Both the position numbers and the translations under genes were made by a program. Under the pieces are notes generated by a model, which had not been told where the DNA came from, searched no databases, and saw only the letters and a list, made by a program, of their open reading frames with translations. 52,688 nucleotides of DNA from CAZZCP01 sp964653235 (GTDB taxonomy: Bacteria; Bdellovibrionota; Bdellovibrionia; Bdellovibrionales; UBA840): assembly GCA_964653235.1 (NCBI GenBank), contig CAZZCP010000007.1:1-52688 (forward strand), read 5' to 3'. Each line of letters opens with the position of its first letter. Position 1 is the first letter of the stretch. Of this stretch, positions 41,713 to 50,771 are shown piece after piece.

Positions 41713-42687
41713 TTATACCACGGCTTTGTAGTTTTTGGGATGCACTAACTTTCTAGCGATAGCAGAAATTTCTCGACTAATCGAACTGTGTGGGGCTTCA
41801 GCAAAAATATTCTTTCTTCTACGAAGAGACTGCCACACTGCATTGTCAAAGTGCAAACCACCTAAGATTTCACATTCTAAACCAAAATACTTCTGACATA
41901 CAGGTATTACAGTTTCACACATTTGAAAGTCTTGTCCGCTTCGAACTTGATTTACAATGATTTGCATTTGAAGTTTTTGAATATCTTGAATGAGATTGTT
42001 CGTTTGCTCCGGATAGAGTTTCTTTAAATGTGTTAAGAGCTGTTTTGGAGTTTTTATTTGTAAATTGCCCTTGTCAGCCATCGCAGCGGCTATTTGCTCA
42101 GCCAAATTGTGTTTTTGCTCTAAACTTTTTATTAATTGATAGTAAGCAGATTTAATAAAACGATAAGCATTTTCAATACTTGTTGGCTCTGGAGTAATAA
42201 CAAGAATAGATTTGTGAGCCATTAAGAAAAACTCAAGAGTGCTCTTCGTGGTTCCAGCACCAAGGTCTAATATGACAAAGTCATAATTGAGCTTAAAAAT
42301 ACCATCGACAAGTTTTTTCCATTTTGTCTCACCCATTGAAGCAATATCGAGATTGTCGTGTACTCCACTAAAAAGATCAAGATTGCGCACATTGGTTGGG
42401 CTTGCAATTTCTTCTAAGCTTTCAACTTTGCCATCAACATAATGACTTAAGCTTTTTTTAGGAATTTCTCCGCCCAAATGGGTGTGAGTATTGGCCGCTC
42501 CCAAATCAAGGTCGATGATAGCTACTTTGGCCTCTCTTGCAATTGCAATTGCTAAGCTAGAGGATACAAAGCTTTTACCAACACCACCTTTTCCGCCCCC
42601 AAAGGCAAGAATGTAGGGCTTACCCTGCTTCTCTAGAGACTCGTTGAAGCCCCAACCAAATTGTTTATATTTTAATAAATCTCTCAT
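41713..42687 (-). CDS. MinD/ParA-superfamily ATPase, FlhG-like
   Basis: A 324-residue ATPase with the deviant Walker A GGGKGGVGKSFVSSSLAIAI (KGGVGKS at 33-39), the switch DLDLGAANTHTHLG and DFVILDLGAGTTKSTLEFFL with VITPEPTSIENAYRFIKSAY. The EPTSIENAY signature belongs to FlhG/MinD relatives of delta-type bacteria. There is no C-terminal amphipathic membrane-targeting helix of the MinD kind that I can see. It probably positions flagella, pili or another polar structure. Its partner gene encodes the J/RodZ protein downstream. Confidence 0.88.
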   Translation of the reverse strand: MRDLLKYKQFGWGFNESLEKQGKPYILAFGGGKGGVGKSFVSSSLAIAIAREAKVAIIDLDLGAANTHTHLGGEIPKKSLSHYVDGKVESLEEIASPTNVRNLDLFSGVHDNLDIASMGETKWKKLVDGIFKLNYDFVILDLGAGTTKSTLEFFLMAHKSILVITPEPTSIENAYRFIKSAYYQLIKSLEQKHNLAEQIAAAMADKGNLQIKTPKQLLTHLKKLYPEQTNNLIQDIQKLQMQIIVNQVRSGQDFQMCETVIPVCQKYFGLECEILGGLHFDNAVWQSLRRRKNIFAEAPHSSISREISAIARKLVHPKNYKAVV

Positions 42688-42692
42688 AATCT

Positions 42693-43379
42693 CTATAACT
42701 TAGGTATGGATTTCAGCATACCAAGCATCAACTTCTCTTCGGCAGCTGAGCTCTTTAGATAAAGGGCTTGCAGAGAGTTCCAGTCTTTAGGCTGAGTGAG
42801 CTTAAAGTTTCTTAAGTGAAGACAGGCAAGTGAATATGCATTTGGGTAAAGAAAGGCTTTTTCATAGAGAGACTTCTCAGAATGAAACACTTTTTGGCCA
42901 TCCCCAATTACATGATGTTGCTTTTTGAGACTTTTGATCCATTCCTCTTTTTGAATCAATTGAGGTGGTTTTAGGCTTTTCCAATGCCTATCCTGGGGTT
43001 TAAAGCTTTGGCAGAAGCACTCGTTGCTTTGGGCATTGATAAGAACCTGTAAAGGTTTATTCTTAAGTGGAAAAGACTCAGCAAGTACTTCTGTACTTGA
43101 ATAAGAGTAAATGGGCAGATTATGGCTGTAAGAGAGAGTTTTTGCGACATTGATGCCTACTCTAAGACCTGTAAAACTACCTGGGCCATGATCTACGACA
43201 AGATGCTCGATCTTATCGAGTTGGATATCACTGCAAAAAAATGCATCTTCTAGGGCCGAAGTGATTATTTCTCCATGAGAGCGAGAACGAAGCCAATGCT
43301 TATAAAACAAACACTCTGCCCCTTTCCAAAGAGAGAGACTTCCTTGGGGGGAACTTGTTTCAATTGTTAAAAAAATCAT
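42693..43379 (-). CDS. tsaB: tRNA threonylcarbamoyladenosine biosynthesis protein TsaB
   Basis: A 228-residue ASKHA-fold protein with LTIETSSPQGSLSLW at the N-terminus and DHGPGSFTGLRVGINVAKTL. The DARRxEVY-like segment is diverged (NAQSNECFCQSF). TsaB helps TsaD form t6A37 in tRNAs. The ATG overlaps the rseP stop (TAATG). Confidence 0.92.
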   Translation of the reverse strand: MIFLTIETSSPQGSLSLWKGAECLFYKHWLRSRSHGEIITSALEDAFFCSDIQLDKIEHLVVDHGPGSFTGLRVGINVAKTLSYSHNLPIYSYSSTEVLAESFPLKNKPLQVLINAQSNECFCQSFKPQDRHWKSLKPPQLIQKEEWIKSLKKQHHVIGDGQKVFHSEKSLYEKAFLYPNAYSLACLHLRNFKLTQPKDWNSLQALYLKSSAAEEKLMLGMLKSIPKL

Positions 43380-45061
43380 TACCAGCTAATTCCTAAGACT
43401 CGGGTAATGTCATTAAATAGAGCAAATACCATTAAAAACATCAGTAGCACTAAGCCTAGTTGTTGGGCAATCTCAAGATTTTTCATACTTAGAGGTGAGC
43501 CCTTAATTGCTTCAATACTGTAAAAGAGTAGATGTCCACCATCTAGCACAGGTATAGGTAAAAGATTTAAAATAAATAAGTTGATTGAAATAATGGCCAT
43601 AATCTTCAAAAAAGGGCTTAGGCCTATTTGAAAGGTTTGGCTTGCCAACTGACCAATAGTAATGACCCCACCTATTGATTTTGCGCTGACTTGATTTTCA
43701 AGGAGCCTAAGAAAGCTAACACAAGTGGTAAGTGTCCAATTCCAAGTTTCCTCTAAGCCTCTTCCGATTGTTGCACCAAAGCCAGAAGTTCGAAAAATCT
43801 CTGTTTTGGGGGCGCTGGCGTACATAAGAGGACCAATACCAATCTTTCGTTCTTTTTTTTCTTTTTTTGTTAATGGATCCTCATAGGTAAGTTTAGTTGG
43901 CTCAAGGCGGATGTTGAGAATTTCACCATTTCTTCGAACTACAGCATCAAGGGGGCTGCCCCCAGGCTCATAGGATTTAACTTTCTGAACCAAATCTTGC
44001 CAATAGACCAACTCATCTCCATTGATCTTAAGAAACTGATCTCCATACTGTATACCCGCTTTCTCTGCAGCAGAGCCCTCTTTTACGGCAGCGACAAATA
44101 AGAGCGGGTACTCTAAGCCAATGGCACTGAGTATACCTGATTCAAAATCTAAACTCTGAAGTTCTTCTGGGCTAAAACTGATAACTCGCTCTTCTTGATT
44201 TTTCTTAAGCACGGTAATTTTCAATTCTTCGTCAGTATTGCTTTGATTGGCATAATGCACCAACTCATACCAGGTATTCACTTTTTGTGAGTTCCACTCT
44301 AAAACAGCATCTCCGGTTTCAAGAGATTTCTTTGCAGCAAGACTATCGGGCTTTGATACTCCAAAAGCAGAAGCTGTGGGTGTGAGGTTAAGGCCATTAA
44401 TATAGCCAACTTTTCTTTTAACACTGAGAATATTTGGATTTTTTTCGAGGCTGGGAGTGAGAGTTAAAGTATCTACCTCTTGAGTTGCAAATCTCTGAAC
44501 TTGTACAGATGTCTTTTGGTTCGATCTTGGCTCGATAGCAGATAGAAAGTCATTCCAAAAAAGCACATCCTTTCCATCCACTTTTAAAATTCTATCTCCT
44601 GGTTCAAAGCCAGCCTTGGCAGCATCAGAGTATGCTTCGACCTGACCAACAACAGCCAGGGGCATTTTTTCACCATAAGCTGCGATAACAGAAAAGAGAA
44701 AAATAGCAAAAAATAGATTCATCAAGGGTCCTGCTAAAACCACAGCAATTCTTTGACCTACGGGTTTGTGGGCAAAAGAATATTTCTTTTCCTCTTCAGG
44801 CAATTCTGCTTGGGGATCTTCTCCAAACATTTTTACATAGCCTCCAAAGGGAATCGCAGAAACAGAATAAGTCGTGTCTCCCCGTGTGAATTTGATCAGT
44901 TTCTTTCCAAAACCGAGACTGAAAACTTCTACGCGAACTCCAAAATATTTGGCTACTGAGAAGTGGCCAAGTTCATGCACAAAAATTAAAACACCAAGAA
45001 GAACTACAAATGGGACAACAATAAAAAAAGCTTGTTGAAGAAGAGAAACAATAACATCCAT
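43379..45061 (-). CDS. rseP: site-2 intramembrane metalloprotease RseP
   Basis: A 560-residue protein with HELGH at residues 29-33 in the first membrane helix, the FGGYVKMFGE re-entrant loop, two PDZ domains (about 125-200 and 305-385) and the third zinc ligand in NLLPIPVLDGGHLLF near the C-terminus. It is about 110 residues longer than E. coli RseP; extra sequence lies between and after the PDZ domains (DPLTKKEKKERKIGIG). It cleaves anti-sigma factors and remnant signal peptides. It follows cdsA as in many genomes, but without dxr between them. Confidence 0.94.
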   Translation of the reverse strand: MDVIVSLLQQAFFIVVPFVVLLGVLIFVHELGHFSVAKYFGVRVEVFSLGFGKKLIKFTRGDTTYSVSAIPFGGYVKMFGEDPQAELPEEEKKYSFAHKPVGQRIAVVLAGPLMNLFFAIFLFSVIAAYGEKMPLAVVGQVEAYSDAAKAGFEPGDRILKVDGKDVLFWNDFLSAIEPRSNQKTSVQVQRFATQEVDTLTLTPSLEKNPNILSVKRKVGYINGLNLTPTASAFGVSKPDSLAAKKSLETGDAVLEWNSQKVNTWYELVHYANQSNTDEELKITVLKKNQEERVISFSPEELQSLDFESGILSAIGLEYPLLFVAAVKEGSAAEKAGIQYGDQFLKINGDELVYWQDLVQKVKSYEPGGSPLDAVVRRNGEILNIRLEPTKLTYEDPLTKKEKKERKIGIGPLMYASAPKTEIFRTSGFGATIGRGLEETWNWTLTTCVSFLRLLENQVSAKSIGGVITIGQLASQTFQIGLSPFLKIMAIISINLFILNLLPIPVLDGGHLLFYSIEAIKGSPLSMKNLEIAQQLGLVLLMFLMVFALFNDITRVLGISW

Positions 45062-45070
45062 TCTTTTATT

Positions 45071-45124
45071 TTAACCTTGGATCTGATGAACATCTAGGCT
45101 TTTCCCGATGATAACAGGAGGCAT
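45071..45124 (-). CDS. candidate 17-residue small ORF between cdsA and rseP
   Basis: ATG at 45124 is preceded by AAAGGA with five bases of spacing and encodes MPPVIIGKSLDVHQIQG, stopping 9 bp before rseP. A TTGATA...TAATGC pair lies just upstream but is weak. Its position is where dxr sits in many bacteria. It could be a leader peptide or a chance ORF; the good ribosome-binding site is the only positive evidence. Confidence 0.3.
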   Translation of the reverse strand: MPPVIIGKSLDVHQIQG

Positions 45125-45146
45125 TAGGTCCTTTACCCAGAGTGTA

Positions 45147-45956
45147 TCAACGAGAGAATCTAGCTAAAAAATAAAAAACAGGAAGAGCAAACAAGATACC
45201 GTCAATTCGATCCAATATGCCACCATGCCCGGGCAAAATATTACCAGAGTCTTTTTGTTGGGCATTTCGCTTTAACATCGACTCAAACAAATCTCCAAAT
45301 TGAGAAGACAGCGCAGCTAAAAACGAGAAAATCAATATCATCCACCATTCGGTTTGAACTATAAAAGAAGAAACACTTGTTGTTACAGCTGAGGCTCCTA
45401 ATAAGCCGCCGATAGAACCTTCTAGAGTTTTATTGGGTGATACAGATTCAAGGATTTTCCGTTTTCCAAATTTTCTTCCTACAAAATATGCACAACTATC
45501 ACTTGCAACGACACATAAAAGCATTAAGAAGAACCACCTTGGACCATTATCGAGTAGTAAAATTTTAATGGCATAACTAGAAAGAAGTCCCAAATACAAA
45601 TAGCCCAAGACACTGTAAGCAATAAAGTTTTGAGTATCTATGATTTCAATTTTTGAGCGTCGATAAAACAAAAGAAAACTCACTGAGGACATTAAACAAA
45701 AAGCGAGTAAAAGACTAAGGTACTCAGAAAAAAAAGCATTCACAAGACAAATACAAAAAGCAGATAGAACAAAACAACTGGCTAAAAACAGGCTATGCAA
45801 GCGATTCAGGCAGAGCTTATGGTACTCCCATTGAGATCCTAAAATAACGAGAAAGAGAAAGCCTAGAAAACCTTTGAGTTCAAATAAATAGATCAACAGA
45901 GAGAGAAATAAAACCAACACCAAGGCGCTGATAAAACGCAGTTTTGTGCCAGTCAT
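45147..45956 (-). CDS. cdsA: phosphatidate cytidylyltransferase CdsA
   Basis: A 269-residue polytopic membrane protein with the CDP-diacylglycerol synthase signature: SVSPNKTLEGSIGGLLGA, DLFESMLKRNAQQKDSGNIL and PGHGGILDRIDGILFALPVF. It makes CDP-diacylglycerol from phosphatidic acid and CTP. Its start overlaps the uppS stop by 4 bp (ATGA). Confidence 0.96.
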   Translation of the reverse strand: MTGTKLRFISALVLVLFLSLLIYLFELKGFLGFLFLVILGSQWEYHKLCLNRLHSLFLASCFVLSAFCICLVNAFFSEYLSLLLAFCLMSSVSFLLFYRRSKIEIIDTQNFIAYSVLGYLYLGLLSSYAIKILLLDNGPRWFFLMLLCVVASDSCAYFVGRKFGKRKILESVSPNKTLEGSIGGLLGASAVTTSVSSFIVQTEWWMILIFSFLAALSSQFGDLFESMLKRNAQQKDSGNILPGHGGILDRIDGILFALPVFYFLARFSR

Positions 45957-46687
45957 AGGCGCGATACCTCAAGGCTTTTTGTTTGCTCAGGAGTTTTGCC
46001 AAAGCGTCTTTGTCGTATTTGATAATCTGAAATTGCATAGTCAAGTTCATCAAGAGAAAACTCAGGCCAAGTTTTTTCACTAAAGTAAAACTCTGTATAT
46101 GCCATTTGCCAAAGTAAGAAATTGGATATTCGATTTTCTCCACTAGTACGAATTAAAAGATCGGGCTCAGGTAAAAAATGACTTTGCAAGGCTTGAGAAA
46201 AGTCTTTTTCACTTATTTTATCGGGGTCCATCCCGGTTTTTACAGCTCGTTTCACTAAAAGCTGAACGGCATCTAATATTTCTTGTCTACCGCCATAACT
46301 AAGTGCAAAAGTCAGTGTCATTCCGTTATTTTTTTGAGTGAGTCTCTCACATCTTTCTACTTGCTCTTTAGCAAAATCAGGAAGGTCTTCAAGATGACCA
46401 ATAAAGCGAAAACGTACATTGTTTTCCATGAGTGTTTTTTCTTCTCGTTTTAGAAATCTTTTTAAGATGACCATGAGAATTTGGACTTCTTCACGCGGAC
46501 GCTTCCAATTTTCAGTACTAAAAGCAAAGAGAGTTAAGTATTTTAACTTCTTTTTAACACATTCTTCAACGATATTACGTACGACTTTTGAGCCACGAAT
46601 ATGCCCGAAATAACGATTGTGGCCACGAGATTCAGCCCACCTGCCGTTACCATCCATAATAATTGCAATGTGTTCAGGGTTTTTCAT
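45953..46687 (-). CDS. uppS: undecaprenyl pyrophosphate synthase
   Basis: A 244-residue cis-prenyltransferase with HIAIIMDGNGRWAESRGHNR (catalytic Asp), FAFSTENWKRP and the end region DLLIRTSGENRISNFLLWQM. It makes the C55 lipid carrier for peptidoglycan synthesis. It lies two bases after frr and overlaps cdsA. Confidence 0.97.
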   Translation of the reverse strand: MKNPEHIAIIMDGNGRWAESRGHNRYFGHIRGSKVVRNIVEECVKKKLKYLTLFAFSTENWKRPREEVQILMVILKRFLKREEKTLMENNVRFRFIGHLEDLPDFAKEQVERCERLTQKNNGMTLTFALSYGGRQEILDAVQLLVKRAVKTGMDPDKISEKDFSQALQSHFLPEPDLLIRTSGENRISNFLLWQMAYTEFYFSEKTWPEFSLDELDYAISDYQIRQRRFGKTPEQTKSLEVSRL

Positions 46688-46689
46688 AT

Positions 46690-47244
46690 CTAAACCGTCA
46701 TAATGTCTTTTTCTTTGTCTTGACCAATTTTATCAATTTTTTCGACGTAAGAATCAGTTACTTTTTGAATATCTTCTTGATATTTTTTGTGTTCATCTTC
46801 AGAAATATTTTTTTCTTTAAGTTCTTTTTTCAATATATCATTTGCATCTTTTCTTTTCATTCGAACAGAGACGCGAGCCTCTTCCACTATTTTTTTAGCT
46901 TGCTTGACCAAATCTTTTCGTCTCTCTTCGGTAAGATCTGGTAGTCTTAGGCGAATCGTTTTGCCATCATTCATAGGGGCCATCCCCAAATTGCTCGCTA
47001 CAATTGCTTGCTCCACTTCTTTTAGCATGCTGGCCTCCCAGGGAGCGATCACAAAAGACTTTGCATCTGGGCAACTAACAGCAGCTACTTGATTTAAAGG
47101 AGTCGGAGAGCCATAGTAATTCACTTTTACGTTATCTAGCATACCCACATTAGCTCTTCCTGTGCGAATGCGTGTAAGTTCATTAGCAAGGGCTTCAATC
47201 GTTTTTTTCATTTCTAATTCTGCGTTGGATACTAGTTCTTTCAT
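46690..47244 (-). CDS. frr: ribosome recycling factor
   Basis: A 184-residue protein of normal family length with LANELTRIRTGRANVGMLDN, PLNQVAAVSCPDA and the helical C-terminus RKDLVKQAKKIVEEARVSVR. It splits post-termination ribosomes with EF-G. The ATG overlaps the pyrH stop (TAATG). Confidence 0.98.
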   Translation of the reverse strand: MKELVSNAELEMKKTIEALANELTRIRTGRANVGMLDNVKVNYYGSPTPLNQVAAVSCPDAKSFVIAPWEASMLKEVEQAIVASNLGMAPMNDGKTIRLRLPDLTEERRKDLVKQAKKIVEEARVSVRMKRKDANDILKKELKEKNISEDEHKKYQEDIQKVTDSYVEKIDKIGQDKEKDIMTV

Positions 47245-47966
47245 TAGATGTCTCCTCGAATAATGGTGCCAATGTTCTCGCCAAGAACGGCTTTTAAAAC
47301 ATTTCCTTCATCGGCAAGGCGAAAAGTAAGAATCGGCATTTTGTTTTCCATACAAAGACTGATCGCAGTAGAGTCCATAACTTTTAACTGTTTGTTCAAA
47401 GCATCGATATAGGTTAAGTCTTTAAACTTTTTCGCATCATCATACTTCATAGGATCTTTATCGTAAACGCCGTCCACTTTGGTTGCTTTCATAATAATTT
47501 CAGCGCCTATCTCCATCGCTCTTAAAGCTGCTGCAGTATCAGTAGTGAAATACGGGTTCCCAGTTCCTGCGGCAAAAATAACAATCCGACCTTTTTCGAA
47601 ATGTCTCATCGCCCTTCTACGAATGTAAGGCTCTGCAATTTCAGACATTCGAATGGCAGATTGTACACGGGTTTGAACGCCCAGTTTCTCAAGAGCATCT
47701 TGCATGGCCAGGGCATTCATACAGGTTGCGAGCATCCCCATATAATCTGAGCTAGAACGATCCATTCCCTTTGCAGACGCTGCCAAACCTCTGAAGATAT
47801 TTCCACCACCAATCACAAGACCAATTTGCACACCAGTCTTTTGGGCGCTTACTACTTCACGGGCGATGTACTGAATGGTTTCTTGGTCAATTCCATAACC
47901 AGCATCGCCAGCAAGAGCTTCACCACTGAGCTTCAGCAAGATGCGTTTGTAAATCGGTTTACCCAT
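47244..47966 (-). CDS. pyrH: uridylate kinase
   Basis: A 240-residue amino-acid-kinase fold enzyme: RILLKLSGEALAG, GLVIGGGNIFRG, FAAGTGNPYFTTDTAAALRA and ATKVDGVYDKDP. It phosphorylates UMP to UDP. It lies in the conserved rpsB-tsf-pyrH-frr block, 5 bp after tsf. Confidence 0.98.
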   Translation of the reverse strand: MGKPIYKRILLKLSGEALAGDAGYGIDQETIQYIAREVVSAQKTGVQIGLVIGGGNIFRGLAASAKGMDRSSSDYMGMLATCMNALAMQDALEKLGVQTRVQSAIRMSEIAEPYIRRRAMRHFEKGRIVIFAAGTGNPYFTTDTAAALRAMEIGAEIIMKATKVDGVYDKDPMKYDDAKKFKDLTYIDALNKQLKVMDSTAISLCMENKMPILTFRLADEGNVLKAVLGENIGTIIRGDI

Positions 47967-47971
47967 AATAT

Positions 47972-48619
47972 TTATTGAATTGCAGCAGCGACTTCAGAAG
48001 CAAAATCAGCTGTTTTCTTTTCAATTCCTTCACCTAATTCGAAACGTACAAAACGTCGGATCACTATGTTTTCACCGATAGATGCAATCGTTTCAGTGAG
48101 GTAGGTCTCAACTGTTTTGTCAGGATCTTTAACGAAGGGCTGCTCCATCAAGACTTGATCTTTCATCCACTTTTTAATTTGGCCATCAAGAATCTTATCA
48201 AGAAACTCTTCTTTTTTGCCTTCTTCTAAGGCTTTTGCCTTAAGGATTTCTCTTTCTTTTTCAACAAGTTCTTGGTTTAGCTCCTCTGGGCGAACACATT
48301 GAGGATTTGAAGCTGCTATATGCATAGCAATGTCTTTTGAAAAATTTTGAAACTGTTCATTTCTCGCGACGAAGTCGGTCTCGGAGTTGATTTCAACTAA
48401 AACACCTATTTTACCTCCGGCATGTATATAAGAAACTACAGAGCCTTCTGCAGCAACTCTTCCGGATTTTTTGGCAGCTTTACTTATGCCTTTTTTTCGC
48501 AGCCACTCAACAGCTTTTTCAACATTTCCCTCGGTTTCTTGAAGAGCTTTCTTGCAGTCCATAAATCCTGCGCCAGTTTTTTCTCTTAAATCTTTCACTA
48601 CAGAAGCGGGTACGCTCAT
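47972..48619 (-). CDS. tsf: elongation factor Ts
   Basis: A 215-residue protein with the N-terminal domain VKDLREKTGAGFMDCKKALQ and the SETDFVARNEQFQNF motif that contacts EF-Tu. It is the short form (E. coli 283 residues), missing much of the second core subdomain, as in many non-enteric bacteria. The start overlaps rpsB by 4 bp (ATGA). Confidence 0.97.
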   Translation of the reverse strand: MSVPASVVKDLREKTGAGFMDCKKALQETEGNVEKAVEWLRKKGISKAAKKSGRVAAEGSVVSYIHAGGKIGVLVEINSETDFVARNEQFQNFSKDIAMHIAASNPQCVRPEELNQELVEKEREILKAKALEEGKKEEFLDKILDGQIKKWMKDQVLMEQPFVKDPDKTVETYLTETIASIGENIVIRRFVRFELGEGIEKKTADFASEVAAAIQ

Positions 48620-49545
48620 GATTTTTCTCCTGTTTCTTCAGTTTCTTCAGGTTTATCTTCAGTTCTATCAGACAATTCTTTTTCGACTTCTTCTTGAATC
48701 TCAACTTCTTCAGCGGTTCCAGCAGCAACCATTCTTCGTTTTGCCGCTTTTACAACTTGAGGACCAGAGTCTTTTTCGTCACTATCTTTTGCGGTTTTTT
48801 CTGTCTTCGCTTTCGCTTTTGCAACATTCCCTTTGTCACCTTCAGCACGCAAATGATCTTCGTAAGCTTTTGCCCCTTCATTATAAGCTTCTGCCATTAG
48901 GCTAGAGAACAATTGAATCGAGCGAATGGCATCATCATTTCCAGGAATAGGGAACTCAATCACTGTTGGGTCTGAATTTGTATCAGCAATTCCTACTACG
49001 GGAATACCGAGTCTTTTCGCCTCTTGAATAGCGATTTTCTCTTTTATAAGATCGACAACAAAGATGATTCCTGGGGGAGATTTCATTTCTTTGATTCCCT
49101 CAAGGTAATCCACCAAACGAGTGAGTTCTTTGTCGAGTTGTGACTGTTCTTTTTTACTGAAAAGAGTCCATTCGCCTTCGGCTTTCATTCTCTCTAGCTT
49201 TTTGTATCTATCGATACTGGCCTTGATGGTTACGAAGTTCGTCAGAGTTCCACCCAACCACCTTTTGGTAATAAAATACTGCCCGCAGCTGTTTGCAGCT
49301 GTTTGAATTGGTTCGATGGCTTGTTGTTTGGTTCCAACAAAAATCATTTTTTTGCCCTCAGAGGCAGCTTGCTTTACGGCATCAATAGCTCGTCGAGCGC
49401 CAGCAACAGATTTTTGTAGGTCAATAATATGAATTCCACCTCTAGAGCCAAAAACAAAGGGTTTCATTTTTGGGTTCCAACGGTGAATTTGATGCCCAAA
49501 ATGAACTCCGGCATCAAGCATATCTTTCATTGTAACTTGTGGCAT
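48616..49545 (-). CDS. rpsB: 30S ribosomal protein S2
   Basis: A 309-residue protein with MKDMLDAGVHFGHQIHRWNP, FVGTKQQAIEPIQ and DTNSDPTVIEFPIPGNDDAI. After the core (about residue 230) comes an about 75-residue Lys/Glu-rich, probably disordered tail (KAKTEKTAKDSDEKDSG...EETGEKS) that E. coli S2 lacks. I use ATG 49545 (MPQVTMKDM), with AGGAG seven bases upstream, not the ATG at 49581. Confidence 0.97.
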   Translation of the reverse strand: MPQVTMKDMLDAGVHFGHQIHRWNPKMKPFVFGSRGGIHIIDLQKSVAGARRAIDAVKQAASEGKKMIFVGTKQQAIEPIQTAANSCGQYFITKRWLGGTLTNFVTIKASIDRYKKLERMKAEGEWTLFSKKEQSQLDKELTRLVDYLEGIKEMKSPPGIIFVVDLIKEKIAIQEAKRLGIPVVGIADTNSDPTVIEFPIPGNDDAIRSIQLFSSLMAEAYNEGAKAYEDHLRAEGDKGNVAKAKAKTEKTAKDSDEKDSGPQVVKAAKRRMVAAGTAEEVEIQEEVEKELSDRTEDKPEETEETGEKS

Positions 49546-49615
49546 AAGTACTCCTATCTGGTTTGTCCTCCCCCAAGCCATTAAAACACCAGTGGAGTGG
49601 CTCGAGGTGCGAATT

Positions 49616-49631
49616 TAGGGATGATTCCCTA
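49616..49631 (-). repeat. hairpin between the Rossmann-like gene and rpsB
   Basis: TAGGGA-TGAT-TCCCTA (plus-strand reading) is a perfect 6-bp stem with a 4-base loop, 3 bp after the stop of the upstream gene and about 70 bp before the rpsB start. No T run follows on the minus strand, so it is a poor intrinsic terminator; it may belong to the rpsB leader. Confidence 0.35.
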
Positions 49632-49634
49632 GTT

Positions 49635-50732
49635 TTAAATTGAATTGTTCTTAGCACGTGTGTCGTGCTCGGAGCAAGAGAATTTCTCATAGATTTGAAG
49701 TGTTTGCTCTAGTTCGAGTAGCTGAGCCGAGAGACCCCATAATCGGGTTTGATAGAAACCTGAATGAAAGAAAAAGGAGTCTTTGCGCTTCACATCAAGT
49801 TCAATCTGCGCGTGGCTCTCGGGCCAAAATCTTAAACTTTCATAGCAAAGATGGTTCATTGCATTGGGAAAGAGTCTCTTGAGCTTTCTCTTCATCTGCC
49901 TATATATATTTCCTGAAGCTTCTGCATTCATGCCTAGATCTACCTGAAAAAAGCTAGTCCATTGAGAGCGCCATTTCTTTGAAGATTCTTCAAAATAAAA
50001 GCCTCCCAAGAGAGCGGCTTCATCCTGCCCTTTTTGTGCTAAGTAGATCATATCTGTTGTATCGACTTCTTCTATCTCATGCTCGATGCACCAGTTGATC
50101 GAATGGAAGTGGGGAGATTTTGAAATTTTTTGTATCGCTTTTTTTCCGATCAGCTCTGCTAGAATATCATTTTCGATAAGACCTATTGGTTCTGAAAAAA
50201 AGTAGGCTTTTGCGCAATAAATTCTGTCTTTGCTAGAGTGAACAGAGGAAATCTTTTTGTCCTGCCAGTCAAGACTTCTTAAAGTTTCATAAGTTCTGAT
50301 ATTTTCATCTAATTCTTCTTCAAGAGCATCGACAAGTTTTTCAATCGGTGTAAGCAGTCTAATTCTTGAGCTCTGTAAATACTGTTCAAATATTTGAGTT
50401 GTTTCGTTTGTTTTTTCGCCAAAACCAAGAAAGTTTTGCCAGCGAGAGTTTTCATAGGTCTTGGTGGTGATCTGCTCTTCGCGCGACAAAATTTCAATCG
50501 GGCTGAGCTCTTGCAAAAGCTGCAAAGATTTTTTTGAATCTTCGGTTAAGGGAAGAAAATTGTGAATCCAATCATAAAATGGATTCTCTTTTGCCATTAG
50601 TTTCCAATATTTACCGACTTGATCATCGGAGCAGAGAATTTGAACGCTTAAATTTTTCTGCTTGAGGGCTTTCGCTAAGAGGAGGTTTTCTAAAGTGGCT
50701 CCGAAAAACAATGCATCGATATTTTTAGACAT
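49635..50732 (-). CDS. protein of unknown function with a Rossmann-like N-terminus
   Basis: A 365-residue soluble protein. The N-terminus (ALFFGATLENLLLAKALKQK then LSVQILCSD) has the strand-loop-helix-strand pattern of an FAD/NAD-binding Rossmann fold, but the glycine motif is degenerate (GATLEN in place of GxGxxG). Later parts (CIEHEIEEVDTTDMIYLAQK, FHSGFYQTRLWGLSAQLLEL) resemble nothing I can name. A diverged FAD-dependent oxidoreductase relative is one possibility. It lies 90 bp upstream of rpsB and 39 bp after the CFI-box gene. Confidence 0.7.
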   Translation of the reverse strand: MSKNIDALFFGATLENLLLAKALKQKNLSVQILCSDDQVGKYWKLMAKENPFYDWIHNFLPLTEDSKKSLQLLQELSPIEILSREEQITTKTYENSRWQNFLGFGEKTNETTQIFEQYLQSSRIRLLTPIEKLVDALEEELDENIRTYETLRSLDWQDKKISSVHSSKDRIYCAKAYFFSEPIGLIENDILAELIGKKAIQKISKSPHFHSINWCIEHEIEEVDTTDMIYLAQKGQDEAALLGGFYFEESSKKWRSQWTSFFQVDLGMNAEASGNIYRQMKRKLKRLFPNAMNHLCYESLRFWPESHAQIELDVKRKDSFFFHSGFYQTRLWGLSAQLLELEQTLQIYEKFSCSEHDTRAKNNSI

Positions 50733-50771
50733 AATTCAAGTTATTAAAATCGGGGCAGAAAATTCAAGTTC

